Assembly: GCA_902779675.1 (NCBI GenBank)
Contig: CACZCK010000002.1
Coordinates: 1 to 64,000 of the forward strand
Origin: an uncultured Coriobacteriaceae bacterium
Lineage (GTDB): Bacteria; Actinomycetota; Coriobacteriia; Coriobacteriales; Atopobiaceae
DNA length: 64,000 nucleotides
Direction: 5' to 3'
Under the pieces are notes generated by a model, which ran no database searches, was not told where the DNA came from, and saw nothing but the letters and a program-made list of their open reading frames with translations. Below, piece by piece: positions 17,135 through 25,706 of this stretch (the stretch's first letter is position 1; each line of letters starts with the position of its first letter). The position numbers were made by a program, and so were the translations under genes.

Positions 17135-18589
17135 CTACGCCGCGTCGGCAAGCTCCTGCGGGTAGTCCTGCTCGAGCTGGTCGTAGGCATCGGTCGCCTC
17201 TTGGATGCGCTCGCGCACGTCGTCGTAGGCATAGAGGCCATCGTCGTTCTTCTGCAGACCGTGCAGCGTCAGGTCGTACGACATGGGCGGGTTCTGGGGC
17301 GTGAGCAGCGTGAGGCCACGCAGCTGGTCGGTGTTCTGATACACCAACCGCACGCGCGCGTAACGCTCCCCTGCCTCGTCCGACCACCGCTCGAACACCA
17401 GCTTGGCCCCGATGGGCACGCTCTGCTCCACACTTTGGGGCAGGACGTAGTCCTCCGCCTGCAGGGCTGCCGCGACGCTGGCGAGGTTGGAGTCATGTCC
17501 GCAGAGGAACGTGAACACGCGACGGCGCTCGTCGAGCTCGGAGCCGATCTCGGCCAGCAGCGGATGGGCCACGTTGGTCGCCACGAGTGGCGCGGTAAAC
17601 AGCACCTGGTTGTACGTGTCCTTGGCCTGCGAGATCTGCTGCCACTGCTCGAAGGTGAGGGCGTGGCCAAAGGCGGCGGCTGCATCATCCGGCTGCTCGT
17701 AGTACTGCAGCACGAGCGCGTCGCTCAGCTGGCAGGCGAGCTTGAGCGAGCCGGCCATTGCGGGCTCCTCATACTCCTCGAGCGTCACACCGGTGTCGGT
17801 GGTGTCAAGCTTTCCTATCTCGCCGCTCTTATAGCCCTTGGACCCCTCGAGGTCCACCACCTCGGAGATGAGCTGGTAGGAATCCTTGAGGCCAGCCGCC
17901 ACGTTGCGCATGCTTCCCTTGCCGAACCTCTCGGCAATCTGGTCGAGCGCGGCCTGCTCGTAGCTGTCGCTCAGATACGTGCACTGCGGGGTAAAGACCG
18001 CATCCATCGTGTCGTAGTCCTCGTGGGTCTCGATGTGCACGTTGCCCACCGGGAGCATGCCGCTGGAGAAGTACTGCGCCGTGGCAATGGTGCGTTGCTT
18101 GCTGTTTGCGTAGAAGCGCACCTCTCCGGCCGACGGCTGCCAGTTTTGCTCGATGAGCCCCTCGCTCTCGAGCCATTCGCGGAAGTACTGGCCCATCATG
18201 GTCTCGAGAGCGCCACCCCTCAGCGACAGCTCGCTGGGGTCGGAGGTCCAGTCAAACCAGACGTGCGTCGTAGCCATATCGAGCGTCGAGCCTGCCGCAG
18301 AGAGCGGTGAGCGGATGTTGTGGCGGCTGAGCACCACCACCTGCTCGAGCTGATACCCCTCTCCCGGATCATAGAAGGGGTCCTCCGCCAACGTCGGCTC
18401 GGCTGCCTCCTCTTGGGAGGCCTCCGCCTCGGGCTCCTCCTCGGTGGGTGCTGGCTCTTCGATGGGCGCGGGATCCTCTGTCACCGTAAGCTCGGCGGGA
18501 CGACGGAGCAACACGACCGCCGCCACGATGCCACAAAGCACCAGCAAGCCAGAGACGATCAACGCTATTCGTCGAATGATGGCGGACAT
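17135..18589 (-). CDS. Membrane-anchored histidine acid phosphatase
   Basis: The 484-residue protein has one N-terminal membrane segment (about 6-28), a Glu/Pro/Ala-rich linker (about 33-68), then a histidine acid phosphatase domain. LSRHNIRSP (88-96) is the catalytic RHxxRxP motif with H90 as nucleophile, and CGHDSN near the C-terminal third is the HD proton-donor motif. Relatives include glucose-1-phosphatase and phytase types that hydrolyse external phosphate esters. It should act outside the cell, tethered by its N-terminus. It stands alone between two transcription units. Confidence 0.86.
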   Translation of the reverse strand: MSAIIRRIALIVSGLLVLCGIVAAVVLLRRPAELTVTEDPAPIEEPAPTEEEPEAEASQEEAAEPTLAEDPFYDPGEGYQLEQVVVLSRHNIRSPLSAAGSTLDMATTHVWFDWTSDPSELSLRGGALETMMGQYFREWLESEGLIEQNWQPSAGEVRFYANSKQRTIATAQYFSSGMLPVGNVHIETHEDYDTMDAVFTPQCTYLSDSYEQAALDQIAERFGKGSMRNVAAGLKDSYQLISEVVDLEGSKGYKSGEIGKLDTTDTGVTLEEYEEPAMAGSLKLACQLSDALVLQYYEQPDDAAAAFGHALTFEQWQQISQAKDTYNQVLFTAPLVATNVAHPLLAEIGSELDERRRVFTFLCGHDSNLASVAAALQAEDYVLPQSVEQSVPIGAKLVFERWSDEAGERYARVRLVYQNTDQLRGLTLLTPQNPPMSYDLTLHGLQKNDDGLYAYDDVRERIQEATDAYDQLEQDYPQELADAA

Positions 18590-18801
18590 AGGCGCATCTC
18601 CCTTAGTTGCAAGATTAATCCCAGTGGGCTGCCACCTCCATGGTACGCCAAGACGCCGCGTCTCTACGCACTCCCCTACGCACTACGGTCGAACGGAAAC
18701 TCGCCTTGACCGGCCTGCGCCACGCTCCCTCACGTGCCTGCTGTACCGACATACTTCGTGCGACAATAACGGGGCACTTCTCACACCAGGAAAGGCGTCG
18801 C

Positions 18802-20610
18802 ATGTCACAACGCAGCACCGCACCGCTCAAGCGCTCGACCATCCGCCGCACGCTTCATTGGTTTTGGTGGGTCACCCGCAAGAAGCCCTTTGCCGCGTTC
18901 ATGGCGGTGTTCACCAGCGTGACCTACACTGCGCTGCTCAACTACGCCAACACCTACGTCATGGGTCTCATCGTGGACCGCGTCTCGGCCGAGGCGGTAC
19001 CCGCCGCGCAGGTGTGGGAGGTCTTCGCGCCGTACGTCATCGCGCTGCTGGTGGTCAACGCCGTGGGCCAGACCTGCTCAAAGCTGCAGGACTGGTCTGC
19101 CATGCAGCTGGAGATGAACGGCAACTACCATCTGGCCCGCCTCTGCTTTGACACGCTCTCCAACCAGTCCATGACCTTTCACACTAGCCGCTTTGGCGGC
19201 AGCCTGGTGAGCCAGACCAGCCGCTTCATGAGCGGGTACGTGGGGCTGGTGGACGTGGTGGTGTACTCGCTCATTCCCAACATCGCCTCCATCGTGTGCA
19301 CCATCGTGCTGCTTTGGCCGGCAAGCCCGCTCTTTGTGTGCGTGCTCTTTGCGATGCTCGTGGTGTACGTGATCGTCGCCTACACCATGTACCAGCGCAT
19401 CCTTCCGCTCTCGGCGGCTACGAGCGCCGCGCAGAACAAGCTCAGCGGCGTGCTCTCCGATGCCGTGACCAACATCCTGGCCGTCAAGACCTACGGGCGC
19501 GAGGACTTTGAACGTGGCCTGTTTGACGACGCCGATCGCGAGGCCATGGCCGCCGAGCGCATCAGCATGAACGCCACCATGCGCCGCGGTGCCATGACCA
19601 GCACGCTCATCACGATCATCATGTTTGTGACCAGCATCTTTGTGGTGGGAGGCAACGCCTGGTACGGCATCAGCGCCGGCACGCTGGTCATGATGTTCAC
19701 CTACACCTACAACCTGAGCATGCGCTTCAACTACATCAACTCCATGATGCAGCGCATGAACCGCGCCGTGGGCGAGGCCGCCGAGATGACGCGGATCCTG
19801 GACGAGCCGCGCCTGGTGGAGGACGCGCCAGGCGCGCCGGAGCTGGCCGTCACGCAGGGCGCCGTGGACTTCGAGGGGATCCGCTTCCGCTACGACGACG
19901 CGGCCGAGGGCGACTACGTCTTCGACGGGCTCACGCTCCGCGTGCCGGCGGGCCAGCGCGTGGGACTCGTGGGCCGCAGCGGCAGCGGCAAGACCACGCT
20001 CACCAAGCTGCTGCTGCGCCTGTCCGACGTGCAGGAGGGCCGGGTGCTCGTGGACGGGCAGGACGTGAGCCGCTGCACCCAGCAGAGCCTGCGCCGGCAG
20101 GTGGCCTACGTGCCGCAGGAGGCGCTGCTCTTCCACCGGTCCATCCGCGAGAACATCGCCTATGGCAGGCCCGATGCGACGGAGGAGGAGATCCGCCGCG
20201 CGGCGGGCCTCGCCAACGCCCTCGAGTTCGTGGACCGGCTGCCTAAGGGCCTCGACACCATGGTCGGCGAGCGGGGCGTCAAGCTCTCCGGAGGCCAGCG
20301 GCAGCGCGTGGCCATCGCCCGCGCGATACTCGCCGACTGCCCGATCCTGGTGCTCGACGAGGCGACCTCGGCCCTCGACAGCGAGAGCGAGGCCCTGGTC
20401 CAAGGCGCGCTCGAGAACCTCATGCGCGGCCGCACGAGCATCGTCGTCGCCCACCGCCTCTCCACCGTGGCGGCGTTGGACCGCATCGTGGTGCTGGAGG
20501 ACGGCGCCATCGTGGAGGACGGCACCCACCAGGAGCTCAGCCAGGCAGGCGGCGTGTACGAGACACTGTGGGACAGGCAGAGCGGAGCGTTCCTGGAGAG
20601 CGAGGACTAA
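18802..20610 (+). CDS. ABC transporter, fused membrane and ATPase domains
   Basis: This is a 602-residue type IV ABC exporter half-transporter with about six membrane helices (residues 25-320) followed by an ATPase domain. Walker A GRSGSGKT is near residue 391, the signature LSGGQ near 495, and Walker B ILVLDEATSALD near 514. All appear intact, so it can work as a homodimer. The start at 18802 follows AGGAAAGG. No substrate clue is present. The 3' half of the gene is duplicated as a fragment at 30478-31383, with long stretches of identical DNA. Confidence 0.87.
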   Translation: MSQRSTAPLKRSTIRRTLHWFWWVTRKKPFAAFMAVFTSVTYTALLNYANTYVMGLIVDRVSAEAVPAAQVWEVFAPYVIALLVVNAVGQTCSKLQDWSAMQLEMNGNYHLARLCFDTLSNQSMTFHTSRFGGSLVSQTSRFMSGYVGLVDVVVYSLIPNIASIVCTIVLLWPASPLFVCVLFAMLVVYVIVAYTMYQRILPLSAATSAAQNKLSGVLSDAVTNILAVKTYGREDFERGLFDDADREAMAAERISMNATMRRGAMTSTLITIIMFVTSIFVVGGNAWYGISAGTLVMMFTYTYNLSMRFNYINSMMQRMNRAVGEAAEMTRILDEPRLVEDAPGAPELAVTQGAVDFEGIRFRYDDAAEGDYVFDGLTLRVPAGQRVGLVGRSGSGKTTLTKLLLRLSDVQEGRVLVDGQDVSRCTQQSLRRQVAYVPQEALLFHRSIRENIAYGRPDATEEEIRRAAGLANALEFVDRLPKGLDTMVGERGVKLSGGQRQRVAIARAILADCPILVLDEATSALDSESEALVQGALENLMRGRTSIVVAHRLSTVAALDRIVVLEDGAIVEDGTHQELSQAGGVYETLWDRQSGAFLESED

Positions 20611-21080
20611 GCAGAGCGCCGCCCCTTTCAGCTCTCATCATGACAACAACGCCCCGTCAGGGTTATCTACGATACCCCGTAACTCGTCAAAGGGCATTTC
20701 GATCCACCCTCGGACCCCTGCAGGCAAGCCTCGCATGCTGTCGCGGGCCACTCCCGTGTCAACAGGCAGACGGTAGCCGAGGAGCTGGGCAAAAGGGCGT
20801 GTCTCCTAGTTTCAAGGCAGCTGTCGGATTATGTCCTCAAACGGGGAATGGAGGCTTTCCGTCTGTCGGAAACGTTTCCAACCACAGCCAAAAGTGCTAT
20901 AAAGGAGTCGATGGCGCAGCTGTGTTTCCGTAGGACAACGCAGATCTCTCCCTGGACCATACCCATGAACGTATCCGTAGCCCGTCCTTTCGACGCAGGT
21001 TTATCCATGGCCCTATCTCGCAATGACGTGTGAGGCATGGGCCTCGACTCAGACACAATGAGAGATTGAAGGCGTTCAGT
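20611..21080 (+). promoter_or_regulatory. GH13 upstream region with LacI-type operator
   Basis: No gene is supported in this 470-bp stretch. GGAAACGTTTCC at 20868-20879 matches the palindromes before the lacI-type gene at 23091 and is the likely operator controlling the glucosidase gene. Part of a repeat resembling the 22765-22830 hairpin (AAAAGGGCGTGTC region) lies at 20787-20813. Confidence 0.65.
20868..20879. promoter_or_regulatory. LacI-family operator
   Basis: A perfect 12-bp palindrome GGAAACGTTTCC with CG at its centre, the usual form of LacI/GalR-family operators. It is 201 bases upstream of the glucosidase ATG, so a leader or downstream promoter element must lie between. Confidence 0.7.
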
Positions 21081-22748
21081 ATGACCAAGAAACAAGACCT
21101 TGCCTGGTGGCAGAAGACCATCGCCTACGAAATCTACCCCAAGAGCTTCTATGACACGGCGGCCCAGGGGACAGGCACCATCGCCGGCATCACGGCCAAG
21201 CTCGACTACCTGGCCTCGCTTGGCGTGGGAGCCATCTGGATTACCCCTTGCTACAAGAGCCCCATGGTCGACAACGGCTACGACGTGGAGGACTACCGCC
21301 AGATCGACCCCTCCTTCGGCACCATGGAAGACATGGACCAGCTGATTGCCGAGGGCAACGAGAAGGGCGTCAAGATCGTCATGGACCTGGTGTTCAACCA
21401 CACTTCCGAGCAGTGCGCATGGTTCAAGGAGTCGCGCAAGAGCCGCGACAACGCCTATGCCGACTGGTATATCTGGCGCGACGCGCGCCCCGACGGCTCG
21501 GCGCCCACCAACTGGCGCTCCATCTTCGGTGGCAGCGCCTGGCAATGGTGCGAGGAGCGCCAGCAGTACTACCTGCACACCTTCGCTCCGCAGCAGCCGG
21601 ACCTCAACTGGGAGAACCCGGCGGTGCGCCGCGCGCTCATCGACATCGCCAACTTCTGGGCCGACAAGGGCGTAGGCGGCTTCCGCATCGACGCCATCAC
21701 CTACATCAAGAAGCCGCCTGTGTTTGCCGATGGCCCGGCCGACGGCGAGGACGGCATGTCTGCGATCCATGCCGCCACGGCCAACACCGAGGGCATCCTC
21801 GACTTCCTGCATGAGTTCAAGGCCGCGGTGCGCGACGGCCGCGACATCTTCTTCGTGGCCGAGGCAAACGGCGTCGGCGCCGACGAGCTGGGAGACTGGG
21901 TCGGCGAGCGCGGCGTCTTCGACATGCTCTTCGAGTTCAGCCACACCAAGGTCGTGTCCTGCGAGGACGAGGTGTGGTGCCGCCCCATTGAGTGGAAGCT
22001 CACCGACCTCAAGCGCGTGCTGGGCGAGAGCCAGAAGAGCACGGCCGACAACGGCTGGTACCCCATCTTCTTCGAGAACCACGACCAACCGCGCTCGACG
22101 GTCAACTTCTTCCGCTGCGAGGGCGCAACTGCCGCCAAGGCAAAGGCCCTGGGCACGGTACTGCTCACCCTGCGCGGAACCCCCTTCGTCATGCAGGGCC
22201 AGGAGCTGGGCTACAGCAACCGCAGCTGGAAGTCGCTCGACGAGTTCGACGACCTTCAGACCCGCTCGCAGTACGAGTTCGCGCTGAGCGAGGGCCACAC
22301 CGAGGCCGAGGCGCTTGCTGGATGCAATCGCTTCAGCCGTGACAATGCCCGCACGCCCATGCAGTGGGACGCGAGCGCCAACGCCGGGTTCTCGACGGCG
22401 ACGCCCTGGCTTCCCGTGCACGACGACTACGCTCAGGTGAACGTGGAGGCGGAGTCCGCCGACCCGGACTCCCCGCTCTCGTGGTACCGCAAGCTGGCGG
22501 CGCTGCGCAACGAGCGCGAGGAGCTGGTGGCTGGGTCGTACGAGGAGCTTATGTCTGCAGACGAGCAGGTGTATGCCTTCCGCCGCCAGGGGGAGGGGAG
22601 CGCAGCCGTGGTGCTGGCAAACCTCTCGGGCGAGGAGGCGACCTACGACGCGGCGCTCATTGAGGGTATGGAGCTGCTTGCGGGAACGTGCGGCGCCACC
22701 AAGTGCGGCGCGCTGCGTCCGCTCGAGGCCGTGGTGTTTGGCGACTAG
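21081..22748 (+). CDS. GH13 alpha-glucosidase
   Basis: The 555-residue enzyme is a GH13 alpha-glucosidase of the oligo-1,6-glucosidase/alpha-glucosidase type, acting on imported alpha-glucosides in the cytosol. The (beta/alpha)8 barrel carries nucleophile D204 (GFRIDAIT), acid/base E261 (FVAEANG) and D335 (FENHDQPR). KTIAYEIYPKSF near the start and VMDLVFNHTS are conserved subfamily regions. GAAGG lies 8 bases before the ATG. The LacI-type operator upstream and the neighbouring regulator and sugar ABC genes define one alpha-glucoside island. Whether the substrate is isomaltose, sucrose, maltose or trehalose is not settled by sequence. Confidence 0.9.
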   Translation: MTKKQDLAWWQKTIAYEIYPKSFYDTAAQGTGTIAGITAKLDYLASLGVGAIWITPCYKSPMVDNGYDVEDYRQIDPSFGTMEDMDQLIAEGNEKGVKIVMDLVFNHTSEQCAWFKESRKSRDNAYADWYIWRDARPDGSAPTNWRSIFGGSAWQWCEERQQYYLHTFAPQQPDLNWENPAVRRALIDIANFWADKGVGGFRIDAITYIKKPPVFADGPADGEDGMSAIHAATANTEGILDFLHEFKAAVRDGRDIFFVAEANGVGADELGDWVGERGVFDMLFEFSHTKVVSCEDEVWCRPIEWKLTDLKRVLGESQKSTADNGWYPIFFENHDQPRSTVNFFRCEGATAAKAKALGTVLLTLRGTPFVMQGQELGYSNRSWKSLDEFDDLQTRSQYEFALSEGHTEAEALAGCNRFSRDNARTPMQWDASANAGFSTATPWLPVHDDYAQVNVEAESADPDSPLSWYRKLAALRNEREELVAGSYEELMSADEQVYAFRRQGEGSAAVVLANLSGEEATYDAALIEGMELLAGTCGATKCGALRPLEAVVFGD

Positions 22749-22764
22749 AGACGCTTGACCAATA

Positions 22765-22830
22765 GGGAAACCAAGGGACACGCCCTTTTTTGCCCCGCGA
22801 GGCAAAAAAGGGCGTGTCCCTTGGTTTCCC
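22765..22830. repeat. Perfect 30-bp hairpin repeat / terminator
   Basis: Positions 22765-22794 and 22801-22830 are exactly complementary with loop CCGCGA. The arms include CCAAGGGACACGCCC and a T6 tract. It ends the GH13 transcript but is longer and more perfect than a normal terminator, and parts recur at 3-43 and 20787-20813, so it looks like an interspersed palindromic repeat. Confidence 0.8.
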
Positions 22831-22970
22831 CGCATGTGTCGGCTGGGCAAAAATGTATGCCCCCAGCGCACGCTACCTTCCCTACCTGTGTCAGATGCCG
22901 GGACATGTTCCACCCGACGGGCGAGCCCACTGCCGTTCGCTCGGGAAAAGGCCTCGCTCGCCGACGCATT

Positions 22971-22988
22971 TCTGGAAACGTTTCCAGA
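22971..22988. promoter_or_regulatory. LacI-family operator O1
   Basis: TCTGGAAACGTTTCCAGA is a perfect 18-bp palindrome 102 bases upstream of the lacI-type ATG, sharing its core with the operator before the glucosidase gene. Confidence 0.75.
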
Positions 22989-23028
22989 TTGTCAGTGCCA
23001 TCGCCGGCGACAGGTGATATAACAGTAT

Positions 23029-23054
23029 TGGAAACGTTACCAGAAACGTTTCCA
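23029..23054. promoter_or_regulatory. Tandem LacI-family operators O2 and O3
   Basis: TGGAAACGTTACCA (23029-23042) and CAGAAACGTTTCCA (23041-23054) are two imperfect copies with centres 12 bases apart, just after the presumed -10 box. Their place suggests autorepression of the regulator gene. Confidence 0.7.
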
Positions 23055-23090
23055 ACGAGGGAAACCAAATGAGCTGCGAGGGGAGGACGC

Positions 23091-24107
23091 ATGACCATCA
23101 AGGACGTTGCCGCCTACTGCGGCGTTGCGGTGAGCACAGTGTCTCGAGTGCTCAACAACCATCCCGACGTGAGCCCCGAGACGCGTACCCGCGTGCTTGA
23201 GGCGGTGGACAAGCTGCACTACATTCCCAACAACAGCGCGCGTGATCTTGTCTTGGCGCCTGCGGACACCATCGGACTGGTCGTTCGTGGCGCAGAGAAC
23301 CTCTTCTTTACCCCCATCATCCGCACCATCGAAGAGCGGTGCGAGGAGGCGGGCTACACCATGGTCCTGCACCAGATACCCGTGGGGGCGGACGAGATCT
23401 CCGCTGGTGCGACCCTCGTGCGCTCAAAGCGCCTGAAGGGCCTCATCTTCCTTGGCGGCCGTTTCGACTACAGCCGTGCCGAGGGGGACGCCATCGGCAT
23501 CCCCTTCGTGTGCTGCACCAACACCAACCAGTTCGGAGACCTTGACAAGAGCGTCTACTCATCTGTCTCCATCGATGACTATGCCGAGGGCTATAAGGCC
23601 ACCAAGCTGCTCATAGACCATGGGCATACCAAGATTGCGGTGCTGTTGGACAGCGTGCGCGACCACTCGATCAGCGAGCTGCGCTATGCCGGTTACCGTC
23701 AGGCGCTTGTCGATGCAGGCGTACCCCTTGACGAGGACCTCGTGCTCGAGACCGTGGACTTCACCATGAGTGCCGCCTACGCGCGCACCTTGGCTGCGCT
23801 CGAGGCGCGTCCCGATATCACTGCCATTTTTGCCGTAGCGGATTCCATGGCCATTGCCGCCATGAAGGCCTTGCATAACGTGGGGTTCAGTGTGCCGGGG
23901 GCGTGCTCGGTCATCGCCATCGACGGCATCGAGATCTCGCAGTACACGATACCCACGCTCACCACGCTGGTACAACCGCAGGAGACATTGGGAGAGGAGG
24001 CATTCAAGACCCTGTTGGATGTTATCGAAGGCACGACGCCCAACCGGCATGTGCGGTTGGAGACAAGCCTCAGGGAAGGAGAGACCTTGGGGAAGGCGAG
24101 GAGCTAG
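23091..24107 (+). CDS. LacI/GalR-family transcriptional regulator
   Basis: The 338-residue repressor has the LacI helix-turn-helix at the N-terminus (TIKDVAAYCGVAVSTVSRVL, residues 2-21) followed by the hinge (YIPNNSARDL) and a periplasmic-binding-like sugar domain ending in a normal C-terminus. It should bind the TGGAAACGTTTCCA-type palindromes in front of its own gene and of the GH13 gene and release them on an alpha-glucoside or its phosphate. GGGAGG precedes the ATG. It sits between the glucosidase gene and the ABC operon, so it is very likely their regulator. Confidence 0.9.
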   Translation: MTIKDVAAYCGVAVSTVSRVLNNHPDVSPETRTRVLEAVDKLHYIPNNSARDLVLAPADTIGLVVRGAENLFFTPIIRTIEERCEEAGYTMVLHQIPVGADEISAGATLVRSKRLKGLIFLGGRFDYSRAEGDAIGIPFVCCTNTNQFGDLDKSVYSSVSIDDYAEGYKATKLLIDHGHTKIAVLLDSVRDHSISELRYAGYRQALVDAGVPLDEDLVLETVDFTMSAAYARTLAALEARPDITAIFAVADSMAIAAMKALHNVGFSVPGACSVIAIDGIEISQYTIPTLTTLVQPQETLGEEAFKTLLDVIEGTTPNRHVRLETSLREGETLGKARS

Positions 24108-24124
24108 GTCAAGCGTCCGAAAAG

Positions 24125-24162
24125 GGGCGCGTACGAGGCTGCTGCAACAGCCCCGGACGCGC
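24125..24162 (+). terminator. Hairpin between lacI and the binding-protein gene
   Basis: GGCGCGT (24125-24131) pairs with ACGCGCC (24156-24162) and an inner GGCTG/CAGCC pair closes the fold. It may end or attenuate the lacI transcript before the ABC operon. Confidence 0.5.
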
Positions 24163-24217
24163 CAAGACAGCCACAAGTAAGTTCATGTGTTGGGCAACAC
24201 AGGATAGGAGAACTCTC

Positions 24218-25531
24218 ATGGCATGCAACAATATTACCCGTCGTTCGTTCCTTGGTGCGGCCGGAATTGCGGTCTCCACTCTTGCCGCATGCGGTGGCGC
24301 AGGTGGCGCAGGCGAGGGTGGCGGTGACACCGCAGCCGGCAAGGTGTACTGGCTCAACTTCAAGCCAGAGCTCGACGAGACCCTCCAGACCATCAAGGAC
24401 ATGTACAAGGAGGCCAAGGGCATCGAGCCCAAGATCGTGACCGCTGCGTCGGGAACCTATAGCCAGACCCTCACCTCTGAGATGGACAAGACCGACGCGC
24501 CAACCATGTTCGTTATCGGCAATGCCGCTGGCGTCAAGGAGTGGGGCGACTTCGCACTGGACCTCAAGGGCACAGCCATCGAGTCGGAGCTCAACACCGA
24601 TGCCTACAACCTGTATGACGAGAGCGGCAAGCTCGTCTCCATGGGCTACTGCTACGAGTGCTACGGCATCGTCGCCAACGCCGACCTCATCGCAAAGGCC
24701 GGCCACGACATCGCCGACATCAAGGACTTCGCAAGCCTCGAGGCCGTGGTTACCGACATCCACGAGCGCGCCGACGAGCTGGGCTTTGATGCCTTTGTTG
24801 CCACCGACATGGATGACTCGTCCAGCTGGCGCGTGACCGGACACCTTGCCAACCTCGACTACTTCTACGAGGAGCGCGATGACGGCGGTTGGGACGAGTG
24901 CCCCGCCACCATCAAGGGCACCTATGTCGAGAACTACAAGAAGCTGTACGACCTGGCCATCAACAACTCCACGGTGGAGCCCAAGACGCTGGCCACCGGT
25001 GGCCATGACCCCGCGCAGCAGTTCAAGGATGGCAAGGCCTGCTTCTTCTTCACGGGCTCCTGGGACTACGCCGACCTCGCGGCAGCTCAGCCGAACATCC
25101 ATATGCTCCCGTACTACTGCGGCATAGACGGCGAGGAGAAGGCCGGCCTGAACTGCGGCACCGAGAACTGCTGGGCCGTGAACGCCAACGCCTCCGAGGC
25201 CGATCAGCAGGCCACCATCGACTTCATGGTCTGGCTGGTGACCGACCCCGACGCGTCCGCGCTGCTCGTCGAGCAGCTGGGCATCATGCCCTACAACAAC
25301 GCCGCCGAGTCCACCAACGGCTTCCTCAACGACGCCGCCGACTACACCTCCAACGGCTGCTACGTGATGGACTGGGCCACCAACTACCAGCCCAACGTGG
25401 ACGATTACCGTGCTGCCCTCGTGAGCGCCCTTAACGCCTACAACGCCAATCCGTCTGACAAGACCTGGGCAGACGTCCGGACCGCTTTCGTCGATGGCTG
25501 GGCCACCCAGTACAAGAAGGCCAACGCCTAA
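24218..25531 (+). CDS. Sugar ABC transporter substrate-binding lipoprotein
   Basis: The 437-residue protein is a family 1 extracellular solute-binding protein. TRRSFLGAAG at residues 7-16 resembles a twin-arginine signal and LAAC places the lipidated cysteine at C25, so it is exported and anchored outside the membrane. The mature part has the usual two-lobed layout with a late FTGSWDYADL segment typical of sugar binders. AGGATAGGAG precedes the ATG. It is the first gene of the ABC operon and should deliver alpha-glucosides to the permeases at 25707 and 26609. Confidence 0.88.
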   Translation: MACNNITRRSFLGAAGIAVSTLAACGGAGGAGEGGGDTAAGKVYWLNFKPELDETLQTIKDMYKEAKGIEPKIVTAASGTYSQTLTSEMDKTDAPTMFVIGNAAGVKEWGDFALDLKGTAIESELNTDAYNLYDESGKLVSMGYCYECYGIVANADLIAKAGHDIADIKDFASLEAVVTDIHERADELGFDAFVATDMDDSSSWRVTGHLANLDYFYEERDDGGWDECPATIKGTYVENYKKLYDLAINNSTVEPKTLATGGHDPAQQFKDGKACFFFTGSWDYADLAAAQPNIHMLPYYCGIDGEEKAGLNCGTENCWAVNANASEADQQATIDFMVWLVTDPDASALLVEQLGIMPYNNAAESTNGFLNDAADYTSNGCYVMDWATNYQPNVDDYRAALVSALNAYNANPSDKTWADVRTAFVDGWATQYKKANA

Positions 25532-25551
25532 GGTCGTGCCTTCGCATCCTC

Positions 25552-25582
25552 GGGCCGGGGTTGCATGAGACCACCCCGGCCC
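25552..25582 (+). terminator. Partial terminator / mRNA-processing hairpin
   Basis: GGGCCGGGGT (25552-25561) pairs with ACCCCGGCCC (25573-25582), with no T tract. Placed between the binding-protein and permease genes, it fits the common arrangement that leaves the binding protein more abundant than the permeases. Confidence 0.6.
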
Positions 25583-25706
25583 AGATCGGTTCGCATACAC
25601 ACGTGGCTAGGCTCCCGCGCATGGTACGCCATGGCGGGGGGCTCGACCACATGCGTCCTTGCGTCCCTATGGCACCGGAACATTCCCACAGAAAGGAGGA
25701 ACGGGC

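Larger units (their letters stand above)
22749..23090 (+). promoter_or_regulatory. Repeat plus lacI control region
   Basis: No gene is supported. The first third holds a 30-bp perfect hairpin, and the last third holds three operator-like palindromes, TATAAC (23018-23023) as a possible -10 box, and a GAGGGGAGG ribosome site before the lacI ATG. Confidence 0.6.

Noticed and set aside
17135..20610. Operon joining the acid phosphatase and the ABC exporter
   Set aside because: The genes are on opposite strands and start from a shared 212-bp gap; divergence alone does not show a functional link.
20848..21033. 61-codon plus-strand frame before the glucosidase gene
   Set aside because: It lies over the LacI operator and likely promoter, has no ribosome site and no domain.
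20829..22913. 694-codon minus-strand frame over the glucosidase gene
   Set aside because: Antisense shadow of the GH13 gene; includes the repeat hairpin and has no family match by eye.
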